Assembly: GCA_000750105.3 (NCBI GenBank)
Contig: JPHH03000045.1
Coordinates: 186,001 to 250,000 of the forward strand
DNA: 64,000 nt
Origin: Tolypocladium sp. Sup5 PDA-1
Taxonomy: Eukaryota > Ascomycota > Sordariomycetes > Hypocreales > Ophiocordycipitaceae
Direction of reading: 5' to 3'
Positions 45,044 to 57,696 of this stretch are shown here, in pieces. Within the stretch, counting starts at the first letter, position 1. Every line of letters starts with the position of its first letter. The translations under genes and the position numbers were made by a program. The notes under the pieces were generated by a model. The model ran no database searches and was not told the DNA's origin. It was given only the letters and a program-made list of their open reading frames with translations.

Positions 45044-46403
45044 TTCGGCCACAGCTTCAGAAGCTCTGCCGAAGGCCTTGGAGTCGAGGGCAGCCAGGTT
45101 GACAACTGGGACGGGGGCCACGCAAATGCTGAGTTTGCGACGCCGGCTGCTGGACGTCTAGTCGCGCGCGCGGGCGAGGCTGTGCTGTGGTAGTGGTTCT
45201 GGTCACGGTGGTGGTGTTGGTGGTGGTGCAGCGAGCGGTGCGGGAGCGGAGGAAAAGGAGGACAGATGTCGCCGAGGGAGTGACGACGACGGCAGCGGCG
45301 GCGGCGACGATGCGGCCCGCGCAGAGAAGAAGGGCCCGGCGAGAGGGAGCGAAGAGTGAGGTCGAGGCTCAGTCGTCGGTGTCGACGGGCCCGAAGACGA
45401 TGCAGGTATTCGCAGGATATAGTGAGGAGGGAGGCAGGCAAGGTATGCACGGAGCCAAGGTAGGCAGGTAAACGGAAGTCGATGATGTCTGCCCGCTGGC
45501 AAAAATTTCCCGTTCTGCTGCTCCGTTGACGGCCTCGGAGTCCGGCGCCTTGGCCAGTCCAGCGACTTACGGGGCACAGTGCTGGCGCCGCTCCCCTGCG
45601 CACTGTTCCACACTTGTGCGACCCTGGGCGTCGGGTCTCCCAGCCAAGCCACAGCATGGCACGCCCTCGCTGTAAATGCATGCCCGTCGGCGTGCGAACA
45701 CAGTGCCAAGCCGCCACCCGCACGCGGGCGAGCTCCTCGACGAGCTCCAAAGAGTACCTATTCGTACGAATTACTTGGCACGAGTACTTGTACTTGCTTC
45801 ATCATGTCCAGTCTTGCCAGTTCTCGCCTTGCGTCGACAAGAAACACCCTCCACCGTACCCATCTCGGTTAAATGCCCCGAAGCTCTGCGTACACGTACA
45901 CATGCTGGGTTGCTAATTACCTTGCGTCGCGTCCCCAGCACCGCACAGCACCGCACACGCAGCGCATCGTATCGCAGCGCATCGTAACGTATCACCGACC
46001 CGACCCGGCCGACGGCCCCGGCTCAGCTCGGCCTCTCCCTCCACCACCTCCGAGCCAGCCGTCAGATTCAGATTCAGGCCTGCGCCGACGACTGACAGTC
46101 TCGCCGAGCCTCGGTCACAGACTCACAGCGCGCTCGCCCACAGCTGCATGCCTAGCACGGAAGCAACGGCCATGTACTTCGTAGTCCGTATGTGGCCGTT
46201 GCGCCCACTGCTGTCCAGCGTCTCCGCATCGTCGCCAAATCATAAACGGCCTTGTATCACTCACTCCCTCTACCTAGGAATTTGCTTGGCTGGCTATCAA
46301 ACAAGGCCAATTCCTCCTTCCTTGAATCATGCAGCTTCAAGGGCCCCGGCACTCTCTCGCCCCCTTGCCGCCCACCACGCACGCCCAAGGTACTGCTACT
46401 GTG
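45044..46403. other. Spacer between MRS4 and ATG9
   Basis: It contains the MRS4 promoter (about 45044-45500) and the ATG9 3' end. Purine-rich and GT-rich stretches (45180-45330) create long spurious open frames on both strands. TCGTACGAATTACTTGGCACGAG and CGCATCGTATCGCAGCGCATCG-like short repeats occur near 45760 and 45965. No conserved product was recognised. Confidence 0.5.
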
Positions 46404-49263
46404 CTACACTACACCTCCTCGCCGGTTGTGTTGCGTCTGCCGCAGCTGGTACAGCAGCCCCAGCACGCCCGGCTCGGGTTCCTCGGCGTTGGCCGCGCTG
46501 TTCTCTCGGCTCAGCCCATTTCCAGGAGATGTCTCCCATGTCGACTCTCCCAGTATCCCTCCGCCTTCGTACACGTCCTCGTCGTCGGCCAGCTTCCGGC
46601 TCTCGGCTCCGTCTTCCAGCGTCTCCTCGATGATCTGGCCCTCGCCGCGATACGCCCCGCGCGGGTGTCGTGACCGGTGCAGGCTCCTCGCCCCCAGGCT
46701 GGCCCCCGCCGCCGGCTGATGGTGCGGATCCAGCAGCACAGATGCCATCGGTGACGGATGCGCCAGCCCCGGCCCGGCCCGCAGTGCCCGTGACGCGCCC
46801 AACCCAGCCGCTCGGCTCCGCGCCCTGCCAGACTCGGCCACTCGCCCGACGTGCGACCCCTGCATGTCCGCGGCCAGCGTCGGCGAGTTGAGGCTTGGGA
46901 ATGCCGGCGGTGGATGAAACTGCTGGTGCACCCCTGGCGGCATATGCCCCGGGATCCCCGTCTTGGGGTTGACCACGTAGTTGTCGAGGAAGCCGTAGTA
47001 TGAGGCCGCCATCTTTCCGTGCTTGGTGGAGTAATAGTCCTCGCGGACGTCGTGGCCGGCCCCTTGCTGCGCAGCATTGCCGAATCCCTTTTTGAAGTCG
47101 AATACGGCAAACGAGCACACGTAGCCTAGCCCATCCACATGGATGGTAAACTCGCGGAAGAAGTCGACCACCTGCTCGCTGCAACGGGGCAGCGAAAAGA
47201 GCAGCAGCATCGGTGTCGTGATGATGCCCATGACTTCCTCCAGGAAGATGACAACCTTCATCTTGTACAGCTCCGAGAACTCCTGCTTGACCTCGAAGCT
47301 GTGCAGCCGCCCCTGCCAGTGGTCTGGCGCGTAGTGCGTGTACTCAATCACGTTCCGCAGAGCGTACTCCGGGTTGAACACGCTCGTCTCCTCCGACACC
47401 ATCCCGCGCGTCATGGCCCAGATGCCTCCGAACACCCCGAGATAGAAAAGCACCGTTCGGTCTTGGGTGATTTCGAACCCGAGGAACAGCTCCGAGTCAA
47501 GGACCGTGCATACCGCAAGCACGGCAGTAATAGCCCCGGACATGAAGGCGACGCTTCGGGCAATCTCTTCCGTCATCCGCTTCGGAAACTGCTCTATGTA
47601 ACGTGTTGCAAACGGAAAAGACATGTGTAGCCTCTCGTAGAAAATGTGCGGCAGCTCATTGAACTCTCGGAACTTCCACTCCGCGAGCGCAGTGTACTTG
47701 CGCGCCGCGGCCAGCTTGGGGTCTTTCTGGTATTCCTGGACACGGTGTAAGCTGTCGCCCCCAACACGGCACCCTCGCCAGCGAGTGGGAGACTTACGTT
47801 GTAGTACGTGAAAAAGTACACAATGATCACGTACGCAAGCACCACCGGCGCAAAGATGAGGTTCAAAAGCCCGGCAAAGTACAGGCGCTGCTTCAGCTTC
47901 TGGCTGAGAAGACCTCTCCGGTCAGTCCGCAGAAAATCTTGCCGCACCTGCCCAAGTTCGTTAAACGCCATGTCTATGATGCAGAAGTGCAGATACCATT
48001 CCATCGTCTTGGAGAATAGCTGTCTGCCTCGCAAAAATGGCAGCGGGAGTGAGAGATTCAGGACGTCCTTGTTGATCATGGCGATGAGATAGTTTTCCTT
48101 GCGCATCAGTCGGTTGGCAACGTCGTGGGCATCTAGCCTCTCCTTGGATTGGCTGCCGATGAAGCGGCGTAGGTTCGGCGGCATGTTGGTTGCCGTCTTG
48201 GGGTTCTGGTCACGCAGCGTCATGATCCGAGCAACGATGTCTTGCCAGGACACTGTCTGCATATCCTGCTCCGGAATCTCTAGGAGGTGAACAAAGAAGT
48301 CACGGACGTAGATGAGCCGTCGGATTTCGAAGAAGTACTGGACGGATTTCCAGATGAAGAAGAAGGAATAAAGCCAGATGCCAAAGTTCCAGACGCCCGA
48401 CATGTTCCGCGTGCACCGCTTGATGACGACTTGGCTCAAGGACTTGCTATGCGGCACCTTGCCATAGTCGACACATTGGCTGAGGAACGTCAGCAGCACG
48501 GCCACAAACAACGTCTCCCTACTGCTTGTCAGCCAAAGGCGTCTTGGGTCTGCGTGCGCGAGGGCCATGGTTCAACTGACAGGAGCCACAAGGCATTCGA
48601 GCATAGGATGCATATCAGGCCGCCTCCCTCGTAGTAGTCATACACGTCTCGCATGAAGCTGTCTAGATTCGAGGTGTTAACCCATCTCCAGAGCGCTTTT
48701 TCTCGCCGGCCGCCCGGGACGACGCCTGCCATGAGGGATCTTGGGTGCGACGCAGACGGCCGCCCGTTGCTGTCATCTTGGTGGAGGCGTTGTTGCGCGG
48801 TCGCAGCCTCCCATTGCGCCTGGGATCGACCGCTTGAGCTTCCGGCAGCGTGTGGAGGCCGTGGTTGAGAGTGACGGCTAGCGCGCTCTCGCCGGGGCGG
48901 GCGCACGGGTTCTGCCTCGTTGGGCTCTACCAAAAGCGATGCGGGGACATCATTGTCGGCATCGTCATCGTGGACTGGCCACCCTGACGATGCCTCGCGT
49001 CGACCATGATGTTGTCTTGTCGCCTTGCCCAACTGGCTGGTGCCGTACGCGGCGCTGTCAACGGTCATGCGACTGTCGCCGGCCGTAAGGCCTTCTGCAT
49101 CGAAGTCGTTGAATTGCTGCCGCAGGTTTTCTTCGTCCACGTTCAGCGCCGTCCCCGCTTCCAGGTCGCCGTCGGCGTCGTCGTCGTGGGCCCGCAGCTC
49201 CTCGTAGAACGATCTGGTGCCTCGTGAAGACGGGGCAAGGCGGCCGAAGAGGTTGTTGGCCAT
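46404..49263 (-). CDS. ATG9: Autophagy lipid scramblase ATG9
   Basis: ATG9 is the multispanning membrane protein of autophagosome-seeding vesicles and scrambles lipids delivered by Atg2. Three exons: 49263-48581, 48521-47798 and 47735-46404, giving 912 residues. The cytosolic N-terminus (about 190 residues) is polar and disordered. The conserved core begins with KALWRWVNTSNLDSFMRDVYDYYEGGGLICILCSNALWLL, followed by LFVAVLLTFLSQCVDY, an amphipathic region RRLIYVRDFFVHLLEIPEQDMQTVSW, NYLIAMINKDVLNLSLPLP, and hydrophobic segments LLNLIFAPVVLAYVIIVYFF and ITAVLAVCTVLDSELF. EVMGIITTPMLLLFSLP and the Asp/Phe-rich CSFAVFDFKKGFGN close the core. The C-terminal 250 residues are Gly/Pro/Ser-rich and variable. 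It is divergent from COG6. Confidence 0.97.
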
Positions 49264-50312
49264 GTCGAGCTTGCGTGCGCTTAGAGAACGGCTCGGGCGC
49301 GACTCAGCATGCTGCTATCGTGGTCTGAAGGCTTTGGTCGCTCAAAGGTTGTTCGTGGATAGAATCAAGTAATAAGGGAGGCAGGGGTGAACTATGCTCG
49401 GTCAGCGACAGACGTCCCGGGGCAAGTCGCGACACCTTGTCGATGGCAATTCGAGAGCCTTGGGCAGGTCGCCAGAGGCCGGTCGTCTGGATGCAGTCAT
49501 GTGGCTACTGGGGGAACATGATTCCCAAGCCATGTGCTTATCCACCTGCGGCTCTGCGAGCAACAGGCAACGGGGAGGTCAAGTGACACCAGAGAGGATG
49601 AGGTGCAGTGCGACAAGGCAGGGTGTAGGTACCTACCGTCCTTTCACGATCCCTTTCTTCCGCGCCGTCGCTCTCCTGTCGGGCGCGAGCTATATCCATA
49701 TATCTGGAGTCTCCCGCGTCCTTGGCGCAAGCTGGATCAGGGTTAGATGATGTTGGTTTACTGCACGGAGCACGAGCTGGTCACCCGCGTCGCATGGCGC
49801 GGAGTGTTGGGACGGGATGCGCAAGGTACCTCCTCCTTGGGTGCGTTCCTTGTGCGTGGGTACTTGCACTTACATGGTGGCCGAGGCGGGAGGCAAGTAT
49901 TCGTGCCTACGAAGTACCTAACCTATCTCGCCGGTACGTCAGGCAGCTGGCACGCGGGCCAAGGCGGTGGCTCGCAGTTTTGCCAGGCATACCTATGCAG
50001 CCCGCTCACCGCCTGCCCACGGGGGCAGAGCACGGCCCGATGCGACCGCTCAGCACACTGTGCAGTGTCCAACGTGTGGCGCTGGGCAGATGGCACGCAG
50101 GCCACCACGATCACAATCAGCCAGTCAACCGTCACCAGCGCAGGCATTCTTGATATACCTGGCCTTACCTACCTACCTTGGCAGTGCTGCCTCCAGAGAC
50201 AGCCTACGCCATCGACGACCTTTGAACCGGTGCCCTTCTAGGATATTTGGTTCGGCACATTGAGTAATGGGGTTTCCTCAGCTCTCCTTGGACCCGGAAA
50301 GCCTCCCCGACC
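49264..50312. promoter_or_regulatory. Divergent promoter region, ATG9 / COG6
   Basis: This 1-kb spacer lies between the starts of two divergent genes and must contain both promoters. It has several TACCTACC/GGTACCT tracts (about 49628, 49827, 49914 and 50165). No open frame in it resembles a known protein. Confidence 0.55.
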
Positions 50313-52433
50313 ATGGCCCCTGAGCCCTCCTTGTCGTTGGACAGCCTGCCTCAGCCAGACATGCTGAGCGCTGGTCTCCTCTCCCCTCCAGGCACCTCGG
50401 CATCTTCAGTCTCTAAAGGCCCCAATCCTCTCGCCGCAAAAGTCGCTGCCGTTCTGTCCACTGCTTATTCCGACGCCGAGTTCCGTGAGGCCTTGTCCCT
50501 TCTCGACGAGCGAGGTGTCGGGAATGATGCGAGAACAAGGCGCCAGATCCGACTGGATCTACACAAGGAGGTCATTAACAGCAACGGCGTCATCGTCGAT
50601 GAGTTCGGGCGCGTCGCAGAGGTTTGTTGGTCCACGGCCCGTCGCATCTCGCTCTAACGGCTTGAGCAGCAGTTACGTCGTATAAGAGGCACCCTCGGAA
50701 AGCTGAATGCCGGGTACGAGGACATGAAAGCCCAGGTCGTTTCCGCCCATGCCGAGACTCTTCCAGCTCTGACAGAGGCCGCGTCGCTCCTAGAGCAACG
50801 GAGGCAGGTGGAGACAAAGCAGAAAGTCTTGGTAGCCTTCAAGGCACACTTCATAATGTCAGACGACGAAGTCGCAGCCCTGACATCGACAGCTGAGCCC
50901 GTCGACGACAGATTCTTCAACTCCCTCCTGAAGGCGAAAGGGATCAGCCAGGACTGCGAGCTGTTGCTCGGCTTTGAGAGACAGACCCTTGGCTCGGATT
51001 TGATGGAACAGACATCCAAACATATCAACTTTGGCTTCCAGAAGCTCTACAAGTGGGTTCAGCGAGAGTTCAAGACTCTAAATCTCGAGAACCCGCAAAT
51101 GAATTCGTCGATCCGGCGAGCTCTGCGGGTCTTGGCGGAGCGGCCGTCGCTCTTTCAAAACTGCCTCGACTTCTTTGCCGAGGCGCGGGAGCGGATCCTC
51201 TCGGACGCGTTCCAAGTTGCTCTGACCGGGAATGCGTCCTCGGGTATGGAGGATCCAACCGTCAAGCCCATCGACTTGACGGCACATGACCCCCTTCGCT
51301 ACGTGGGAGACATGCTTGCATGGATCCATTCCGCTACCGTGAGTGAGCGCGAGGCGCTTGAGGTCCTGTTCATCGCAGAAGGAGAGGAGCTTGCCAAGGG
51401 GCTCAAGTCGGGCCGGGATGCTGAAATTTGGCGTCTTGTGGCTGATGAGGACGACGATGAGAGCGACTTCAACGCGCTCAAGGCGCTCAGTGATCTCGTT
51501 GACCGAGATGTCGCAGGCGCATCTCGCGTCCTTCGTCAGAGGGTTGAACAGGTCATCCGCTCAAACGAGGAAACCATCCCTGCGTACAAGTTGGCCACGC
51601 TCATCAACTTCTACCGCGTGACGTTTCAGAAGCTCCTAGGCACAGGCTCTAATTTGCTCGAGTGCGTTGGCAGTCTCGAAGAAGAAGCGCTACGCCAGTT
51701 TCGGGCCCTTGTCAGAGACCGCATCGCTGCTCTTCAAGGTGAATTTCAGCACGCACCCTCGGACTTGGGCCCACCGAACTTCCTCCACGATGCCCTGACG
51801 CAACTGGAGGCAATCATCAAGACCTACGAGACGTCGCTCTCCGCATCTGAGGACCGGGAAAGCGAGTTTGAAAACGTGCTAACTGAGGCATTTGAGCCAT
51901 TCATGTCGGGGTGCGACAACATGGCAAAGTCGATGGAGCCGCCGAACGACGCGATATTCCTCATCAACTGCAGGCTCACGGCGGCCAAATGTCTCGGGGC
52001 GTTCGGCTTTATGCGGCGAAGAGCCGGCCACCTCCGGGAGAGCGTTAGTAGCGAGGCCACGGAGCTTGTTGCAAACCAGCACGCCTTCTTCTGCGATGGT
52101 TCCGGGCTGGGCCCTTTGTTGAGCGGCGACAAAGCGACGCCTGGCGGTGCTCGAGATGACTTGAGCAAAGAGACGCTTGGACGGGCAAGCCAGCAGCTGG
52201 ATGACTTCCTGCCCTCGGCGCTGATGGATGCCATGGAAAGGTTGAAACATTTGCAAGACGCGATGCTTGCGCGTGAAATCACAGAAGGGGCTGCCAGTCA
52301 ATTTTGCGTGGACTTTGAAAAGCTGGAGCAGGCCGTCAAGAAGAAAGATGAAGCGGCAGGGGGGGGAGATGAATCCGGGCTACGCTCCGTGTTCCCAAGA
52401 ACATCGGCCGAGATCCGGGTGCTGTTGTCTTGA
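50313..52433 (+). CDS. COG6: Conserved oligomeric Golgi complex subunit 6
   Basis: COG6 belongs to lobe B of the COG tether that recycles glycosylation enzymes within the Golgi. Two exons, 50313-50621 and 50670-52433, with a 48-nt intron, give 690 residues, the normal size for the family. The N-terminal part has GPNPLAAKVAAVLSTAYSDAEFREALSLLDERGV and VIVDEFGRVAEQLRRIRGTLGKLNAGYEDMKAQV, predicted coiled coil. The COG6 core includes RRQVETKQKVLVAFKAHFIMSDDEV, LGSDLMEQTSKHINFGFQKLYKWVQREFKTLNLENPQMN, RRALRVLAERPSLFQNCLDFFAEARE, and PLRYVGDMLAWIHSATVSEREALEVLF. The acidic DEDDDESDF loop sits in the middle. The gene is divergent from ATG9. Confidence 0.95.
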
Positions 52434-53362
52434 GCCGAGATATGGATTGCCGCATCCCAGCTCCCAGTTGACGTCGACTACGGGATCAATTGTATGCACT
52501 ACGGGTAGAGATAGGGTCCAAGGGTTGGCGAGGGCGTTGCGAGGGCGGTGCGAGGGCGTTGCGAGGGCGGCGTCGGTGGCCTTGCGCTACCAGCAGTCAC
52601 GGCTGGAGCTGTGGAAGTTGACTGTCGGGTGTCTTCGATTTCCTGCAGATGTGGTTTTCTAGATATGCTGCCGAGAACAAGGATGAGCCGAGGGCGACTC
52701 CGGTACGACGCACCATCCCTACCCGAGGTGCGGAGCATGCCAGGCATGTTTCAATTCAGTCAGTGGGCCATCATCTCCAAGTTGCGCCGAGAAGTGATGT
52801 GCCAGTCTTCGTCGTCGTGTGCCGCATTGCTTGCTCGAGACTTCGTACTCGTAGTGGGTAGTGGCTGAGGAGGATGGAAGATGAGGCTATGCAAGCAGGT
52901 AGGGCCAGCGCTACCTAACCTAACCTACCTTACCTTACCTTACCTAACCTTACGTCACCGACCGTAACCATCGCATCCCACCCGCTGGCTGTCGCCCAGG
53001 TCGTGCCAACTTACCATTTTACAACCAGTCGTACCTACACGGCCGAATGTCCCTACCCAAGGTCCCTGGTAGGCAATAGTAGCCAGTGGAGGCCAGCTAA
53101 CAATAGGTACAGAGTACCAGCCAAGGTACCTCACGGTCCAGTGCCTGAGCCATCCCCCCTTCGGTGCGAGCGTGCGTGCTTGCTTGGTTGCTTCGGTACC
53201 TGCTTGCGAACGCAATCATCACTTCAACTTCAGACTCTGGCCCGGGGTTTGTTGCCTCCGCCGACGTCAAGTGCTGATCCTACCCTACGCTCTTTTCTCG
53301 ACGTTCAAGCTGCATCCGGTCCCCAGATTTCGACTGCCCTGCACGCGAGCGCCCGCACCCGC
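52434..53362. other. Spacer between COG6 and the MIT-AAA gene
   Basis: No gene is supported. A short imperfect repeat of GCGAGGGCG units lies near 52527-52571 and a run of CCTTACCTTACCTAACC lies at 52914-52953, resembling the spacer elements seen elsewhere. Confidence 0.5.
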
Positions 53363-56008
53363 ATGACCCAGGCGAAGGAGCGCCAGCCACTTGAGCACAC
53401 AAAGGTTCATGATTGTTGGGGCTGTTATGCGCCTGTGGCCCCTGCAATGTTGCGCAACAAGGCCTTCACCGTCCTCCAGAAGACGTACGACGACAGCTAC
53501 CTGAGCTGCTCGACCGCCGTCTACTATGAGGGCCAGGTTTGTCTGCCCCGCGGGAGAGTGTTTTTGCGCGGAAATCAGGCCTGCTGATGACGAGACATGT
53601 GCTGTCTAGGGAGACGAGCTCGAGGCCATGCGCCATTGGAGGAATGCTCTCGATCACATCTACGAGCACCACGCCACCAAGGCAATCCCCGGATATGGGC
53701 CTCAGACCGATACCGAGAAGGCATTGGTCGAGGCACTCAAGGAACTCGAGCTGCAGTGCAAGGAACGAATCGACCTGTTGGAGGCTCTGCGAGTGTCACG
53801 ACAAGATGGAATCGCCGCGTCGCCGTCAAGTGCCAGACTCTCCAAGGCTCCCGAGCTCCACGACTCGACGAGTCGGACCAAGGGTTCCATTGGCCAGGGC
53901 AGCATCCCCGCCGTCACCTACTCCCAGCTTTCACGCCCGTCCCTCCCGAATCGACCTTCTCTCCTGGCGCGGACTTCGTCCGAGAACGCCGTCGTCAGTG
54001 GCCCCAGTCCCGGCATCGATCCGCCATCCTCCATGAGCCCAATGCCCAGGACGCATTCGCCCAAGCTGCCGCCGAGGCAAGATAAGGCAGTCCGCTCGCC
54101 GAGCCCAGACAAGCACACCATGCGGACCACGCTGCGCTCTAGCAGAGCAGGCGACAAGGCTTCCAAGCCGGCACGAAAATCTCCCAAGCCGGTAGCAGAG
54201 GGGCCAAGCAAGGCCGCCACGCTGGCGTGGAGCGCCCTTGGCTCCCGAGAACGGCTCTTGAGGGGGCCTTCTACCGACAGCGGCCCATCTACGTCAACCC
54301 CTACCCCTCGCAAGTTGTCAGACCAGCTCCCCAAGTCTGGGCAATCTCAGCTCCAGTGGGATAGCCACTCGAGGCGCTTAGTCACACCACGCGACCCCGA
54401 GTCTGTCTTTAATGGACTACAGTCGACAGGAAGCCCGCGGCACTCGGACGACTACTCGTACTCCAGGCCATCCCTTCTCTCTGTGAGTGCGGCATCAAGT
54501 GCCTTGAATTCTTCATCATATCACGAGGCCTCGTCCTCGGACCAGCCGCCGAGCCGGCCAGAGCGCGGTCCTCCTCCGAGGACTACGCCGGTGCCCGGGC
54601 CCCCTTCGAGGCCTCCAAAAGATGAGCAAGCCAACGGCACCGGGACGGCCGACGACTTGGGAGAATTTTCCGAGAAGAGGGGTCCATCCAACGCCCCAGT
54701 GAGGAGAAATGCCGTCGCGAAGCGACCTGCGCAGGCACCACAGCCAGGAAGCGTCGTCCCTGATCAAGAGCGAGCCAATCGAGCTCGACGTCGTGAACGG
54801 CAAAAGTCACGGCAGGTATCCGTATCCAGCACCTCTGAAGACGACGCGACCAATTCTGCAAGCAGACTGCGGGCCACAAAGCGTAAGGAGGCCCCCATGA
54901 AGTCTGTGTCCCAGGGTGCGTCATCGGACGAGACTGTTGGCGAGGAGAGCTCGACCGACGCGGCCTGGAAGAAGAAGCAGGCGTCTATCCTGAAGAACTT
55001 GCCTCCGGGCATTGACGAAGCCGCGGCCAAGCAGATCCTTAACGATATAATTGTTCAGGGAGACGAGGTTCACTGGGGGGACATTGCCGGTTTGGAGATA
55101 GCCAAAAATGCGCTCCGAGAGACGGTCGTGTACCCGTTTCTGCGGCCAGATCTGTTTATGGGACTTCGGGAGCCAGCCAGAGGGATGCTACTTTTCGGTC
55201 CCCCTGGAACGGGAAAGACTATGCTGGCTCGCGCCGTGGCCACCGAGTCCAAGTCGACCTTCTTCTCCATCTCGGCGAGCAGTCTAACAAGTAAGTATCT
55301 TGGAGAGTCAGAGAAACTCGTGAGGGCCCTCTTTGGCCTCGCCAGGGCGCTGGCGCCGAGTATCATATTCGTCGACGAGATCGACTCTCTCCTGTCCCAG
55401 CGATCTGGGTCCGGGGAGCATGAGGCGACAAGAAGAATCAAGACGGAGTTCCTAATCCAATGGAGCGACCTGCAGCGGGCAGCGGCTGGACGGGAAACTA
55501 CAGAAAGGGACAAGGATCGCGGTGACGCCAACAGAGTCCTGGTGCTGGCCGCCACGAACCTGCCCTGGACAATCGACGAGGCCGCAAGAAGACGATTTGT
55601 CAGGCGCCAATACATACCGCTTCCGGAACCACACACCCGAGAGACGCAGCTCCAGACCTTATTAGGTCAGCAGAAGCACAGTCTCTCGTCAGCCGACGTT
55701 GGAAGGCTGGTGAAGTTGACAGAGGGTGAGCCGCAACCTCAAACGCCGAAATATTGAGCATGTTGACTAATGGAAACACCCGGACAGGCTTCTCGGGATC
55801 AGACATCACGGCCCTGGCAAAGGATGCCGCCATGGGCCCCTTGCGGTCGCTTGGAGAAGCACTTTTGCACATGACAATGGACGAGATCCGGCCAATCATG
55901 CTGGTGGACTTCGAGGCGAGCCTGGGCATGATCCGGCCCAGCGTTAGTAAATCAGGGCTGAAGGAGTATGAGGACTGGGCCAAGGAATTCGGTGAGCGAG
56001 GTGGTTGA
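53363..56008 (+). CDS. MIT-domain AAA ATPase, spastin / SAP1-YTA6 class
   Basis: A 'meiotic clade' AAA ATPase (spastin, fidgetin, katanin, Vps4 group). Such enzymes act as hexamers that unfold or sever polymers such as microtubules or ESCRT-III. Exons are 53363-53536, 53610-55725 and 55788-56008, giving 836 residues. An N-terminal MIT-like three-helix segment (SYLSCSTAVYYEGQGDELEAMRHWRNALDHIYEHH, then EKALVEALKELELQCKERIDLLEALR) is followed by about 400 disordered Ser/Pro/Arg residues. The AAA domain has EVHWGDIAGLEIAKNALRETVVYPFLRPDLF, Walker A GPPGTGKT (about 588), Walker B IIFVDEIDSLLSQR (about 642), sensor-1 LAATNLPW and the arginine fingers AARRRFVRR. A Vps4-like C-terminus contains DFEASLGMIRPSVS. 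Whether it severs microtubules is unknown. The start is uncertain: 53417-53473 (GTTCAT...CAAG, 57 nt, in frame) could be an intron, and ATG 53447 is an alternative start. Confidence 0.88.
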
Positions 56009-56393
56009 AGATGAGAACCACGCATGTACACATGGTTTGACGGAAGCCCAAGTCATGCATCATGTATAACCCCATCCCCCCCCCGGGCCTGGCAGTGCCG
56101 CACAACCAGGTACTGGCTAGAGCTGGATAGGGTTCGTCCCGATCCTGAGTTAGTGTCATTACTGGACGGAATGTCGGCATGTTGCAAAAGGTGCAGGTAG
56201 ATCGGATCGGCGGTCTAGACAGGGGGCATTGTACAGATTGATTTGATTCATCGAGCCATGCGCTCGGCGCAGCCTAGTCTCCGACGTAAGTTGATATTAT
56301 ACACATTTTGCTACAAGCCGGGCCGAGGACCCTCTGGACCGAAAACCCCTTGGGGAGCAACATTGGATTACCATCGCAGCGGCACGGCCGCTC
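56009..56393. other. Convergent 3' spacer, MIT-AAA gene / MRPS17
   Basis: Lies between convergent stop codons and holds the two 3' UTRs. A C-run is present near 56077-56085. Nothing else was recognised. Confidence 0.5.
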
Positions 56394-56984
56394 TCAATCC
56401 ACGTCCGTCGGAGACTGCTCCACTTGTTGGTGCTTCTCCTGTACATGCCCCAAGGCCGGGCGCTTCCCTCTGTTCCTGTATTCTTCTTTCTCCTTGTCAT
56501 CGCTGGCCTGTTCTTCTCGGTCCCTCCTCGTGGCTGCCCTACGCTCGTCCTTTGCCGCCTTCTTGGCCTCCCGCTCAGCAATCTGTTCCTCCAAGGACGG
56601 CACCGGCGGCCGCTCGTCGATTGGTACGCCATGGGGGGCTATGATTTGCTTGACGACGTGGCGTTTGTGTTGTGAGGTCGGCCACCCGGGAACAATGGAG
56701 ACGACATCGCCCGTTCTAAGAGAGGAGTTTGGGTCGTGAACGAGGTAGTGCTTGGGGTCGGCAAACCACTAATGGCTAGTGTCAGACAAGTTGGGCGTGG
56801 ACTGGGAGGGCCCGGCATCAAAAGGCTGAGCAGCGGAGAGAGCGCGTACCTTGTTGACGACCTTGTTCCACTTCTGGCCGCCGACCCGGACCTTGACAGT
56901 CTTTTGCATGAGGCCAGCAGAGACGACCACGCCGTGAAGCTCGTGCGTCACGCGGCGCGCGGCCTTTGCGACTTGTGAGGACAT
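56394..56984 (-). CDS. MRPS17: Mitochondrial small ribosomal subunit protein uS17m
   Basis: Mitochondrial member of the uS17 (bacterial S17) family, an OB-fold rRNA-binding protein of the small subunit. Two exons, 56984-56850 and 56768-56394, with an 81-nt intron, give 169 residues. The uS17 signature is clear: LHGVVVSAGLMQKTVKVRVGGQKWNKVVNKWF, then HYLVHDPNSSLRTGDVVSIVPGW and RHVVKQIIAPHGVPI. The C-terminal about 70 residues are a charged, helical extension (SLEEQIAEREAKKAAKDERRAATRRDREEQ) common in fungal mitochondrial orthologs. It is divergent from EMG1 (start codons 712 bp apart) and convergent with the MIT-AAA gene. Confidence 0.93.
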
Positions 56985-57696
56985 GGTCCAACGGCTGGCG
57001 ATTCGAGCTTCGGCAGGGGGGGGGAGGGCAGGCGTGTATATACAAAGGCTGGGTAATCAGTAAGAGCCCAGGGCCGATTCATTCATCGCCTCGAATCCGC
57101 GGGTTTTGAGACGACAGCGCTAGGGCAGTAACAAAGAAAGAGAGGCAGCATGGGCATCAGGCGTGCAACGGCCACATTCGGAAATTTTGCCGTCGGCTGC
57201 AGCTTGGTGTTACTGGCACACCGCCTTCAAAGATTATGTAAGTCAGTTCCGGGTTGGACTACGGAATAGGTACGAATATCAGGTACTTCGTAGGAATACT
57301 CCGCAAGACTACGAGGTACCTCAGGTACCTTAGTACCTACGGACTACGTAGGTACCCCGTACACAGTGCCGCCGCATTGCTCGTAGTTACGCCCTGCCGC
57401 CGAGAAACTGCCCAGTCTTGCCAGTACAGCAGGTTCTCCAGCGGGGCGGCTGAAGCGCAAAGATTCTCCTCGACTCCATCCTCGCCGAACCTGAGCATTC
57501 ACTCGAACGAACCTCTTTCGTTCGCTCCGCTTCTCCCTCCTCGATTGCTCTTGTCTCGCCGTCGCCCGCCGCACTCCGTAAGTATCCTCACCCATGCGCC
57601 ATGGACTTCAGGGCGTCTCAGACCGTGCCTTGCTGACGACCAGCATCACCAGATCTCCCCCTCCCGCTTCCCGTCTCCTTGCGGAAACAAATTAAA
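56985..57696. promoter_or_regulatory. Divergent promoter region, MRPS17 / EMG1
   Basis: Contains both promoters of two divergent ribosome-related genes. A cluster of GAGGTACCTCAGGTACCTTAG and CCTACGGACTACGTAGGTACC tracts is centred on about 57310-57355. Confidence 0.55.

Noticed and set aside
44818..45750. 310-codon open frame on the minus strand upstream of and overlapping MRS4 exons 1-2
   Set aside because: Arg/Ser/Pro-rich, no recognisable domain, and it reads MRS4 exons in the wrong frame; better explained by GC-rich composition.
34348..56008. Functional cluster of membrane-traffic genes (VAC14, ATG9, COG6, MIT-AAA)
   Set aside because: They are interspersed with unrelated genes (HAUS1, transposon, MRS4) and lie on both strands; chance proximity is the simpler reading.
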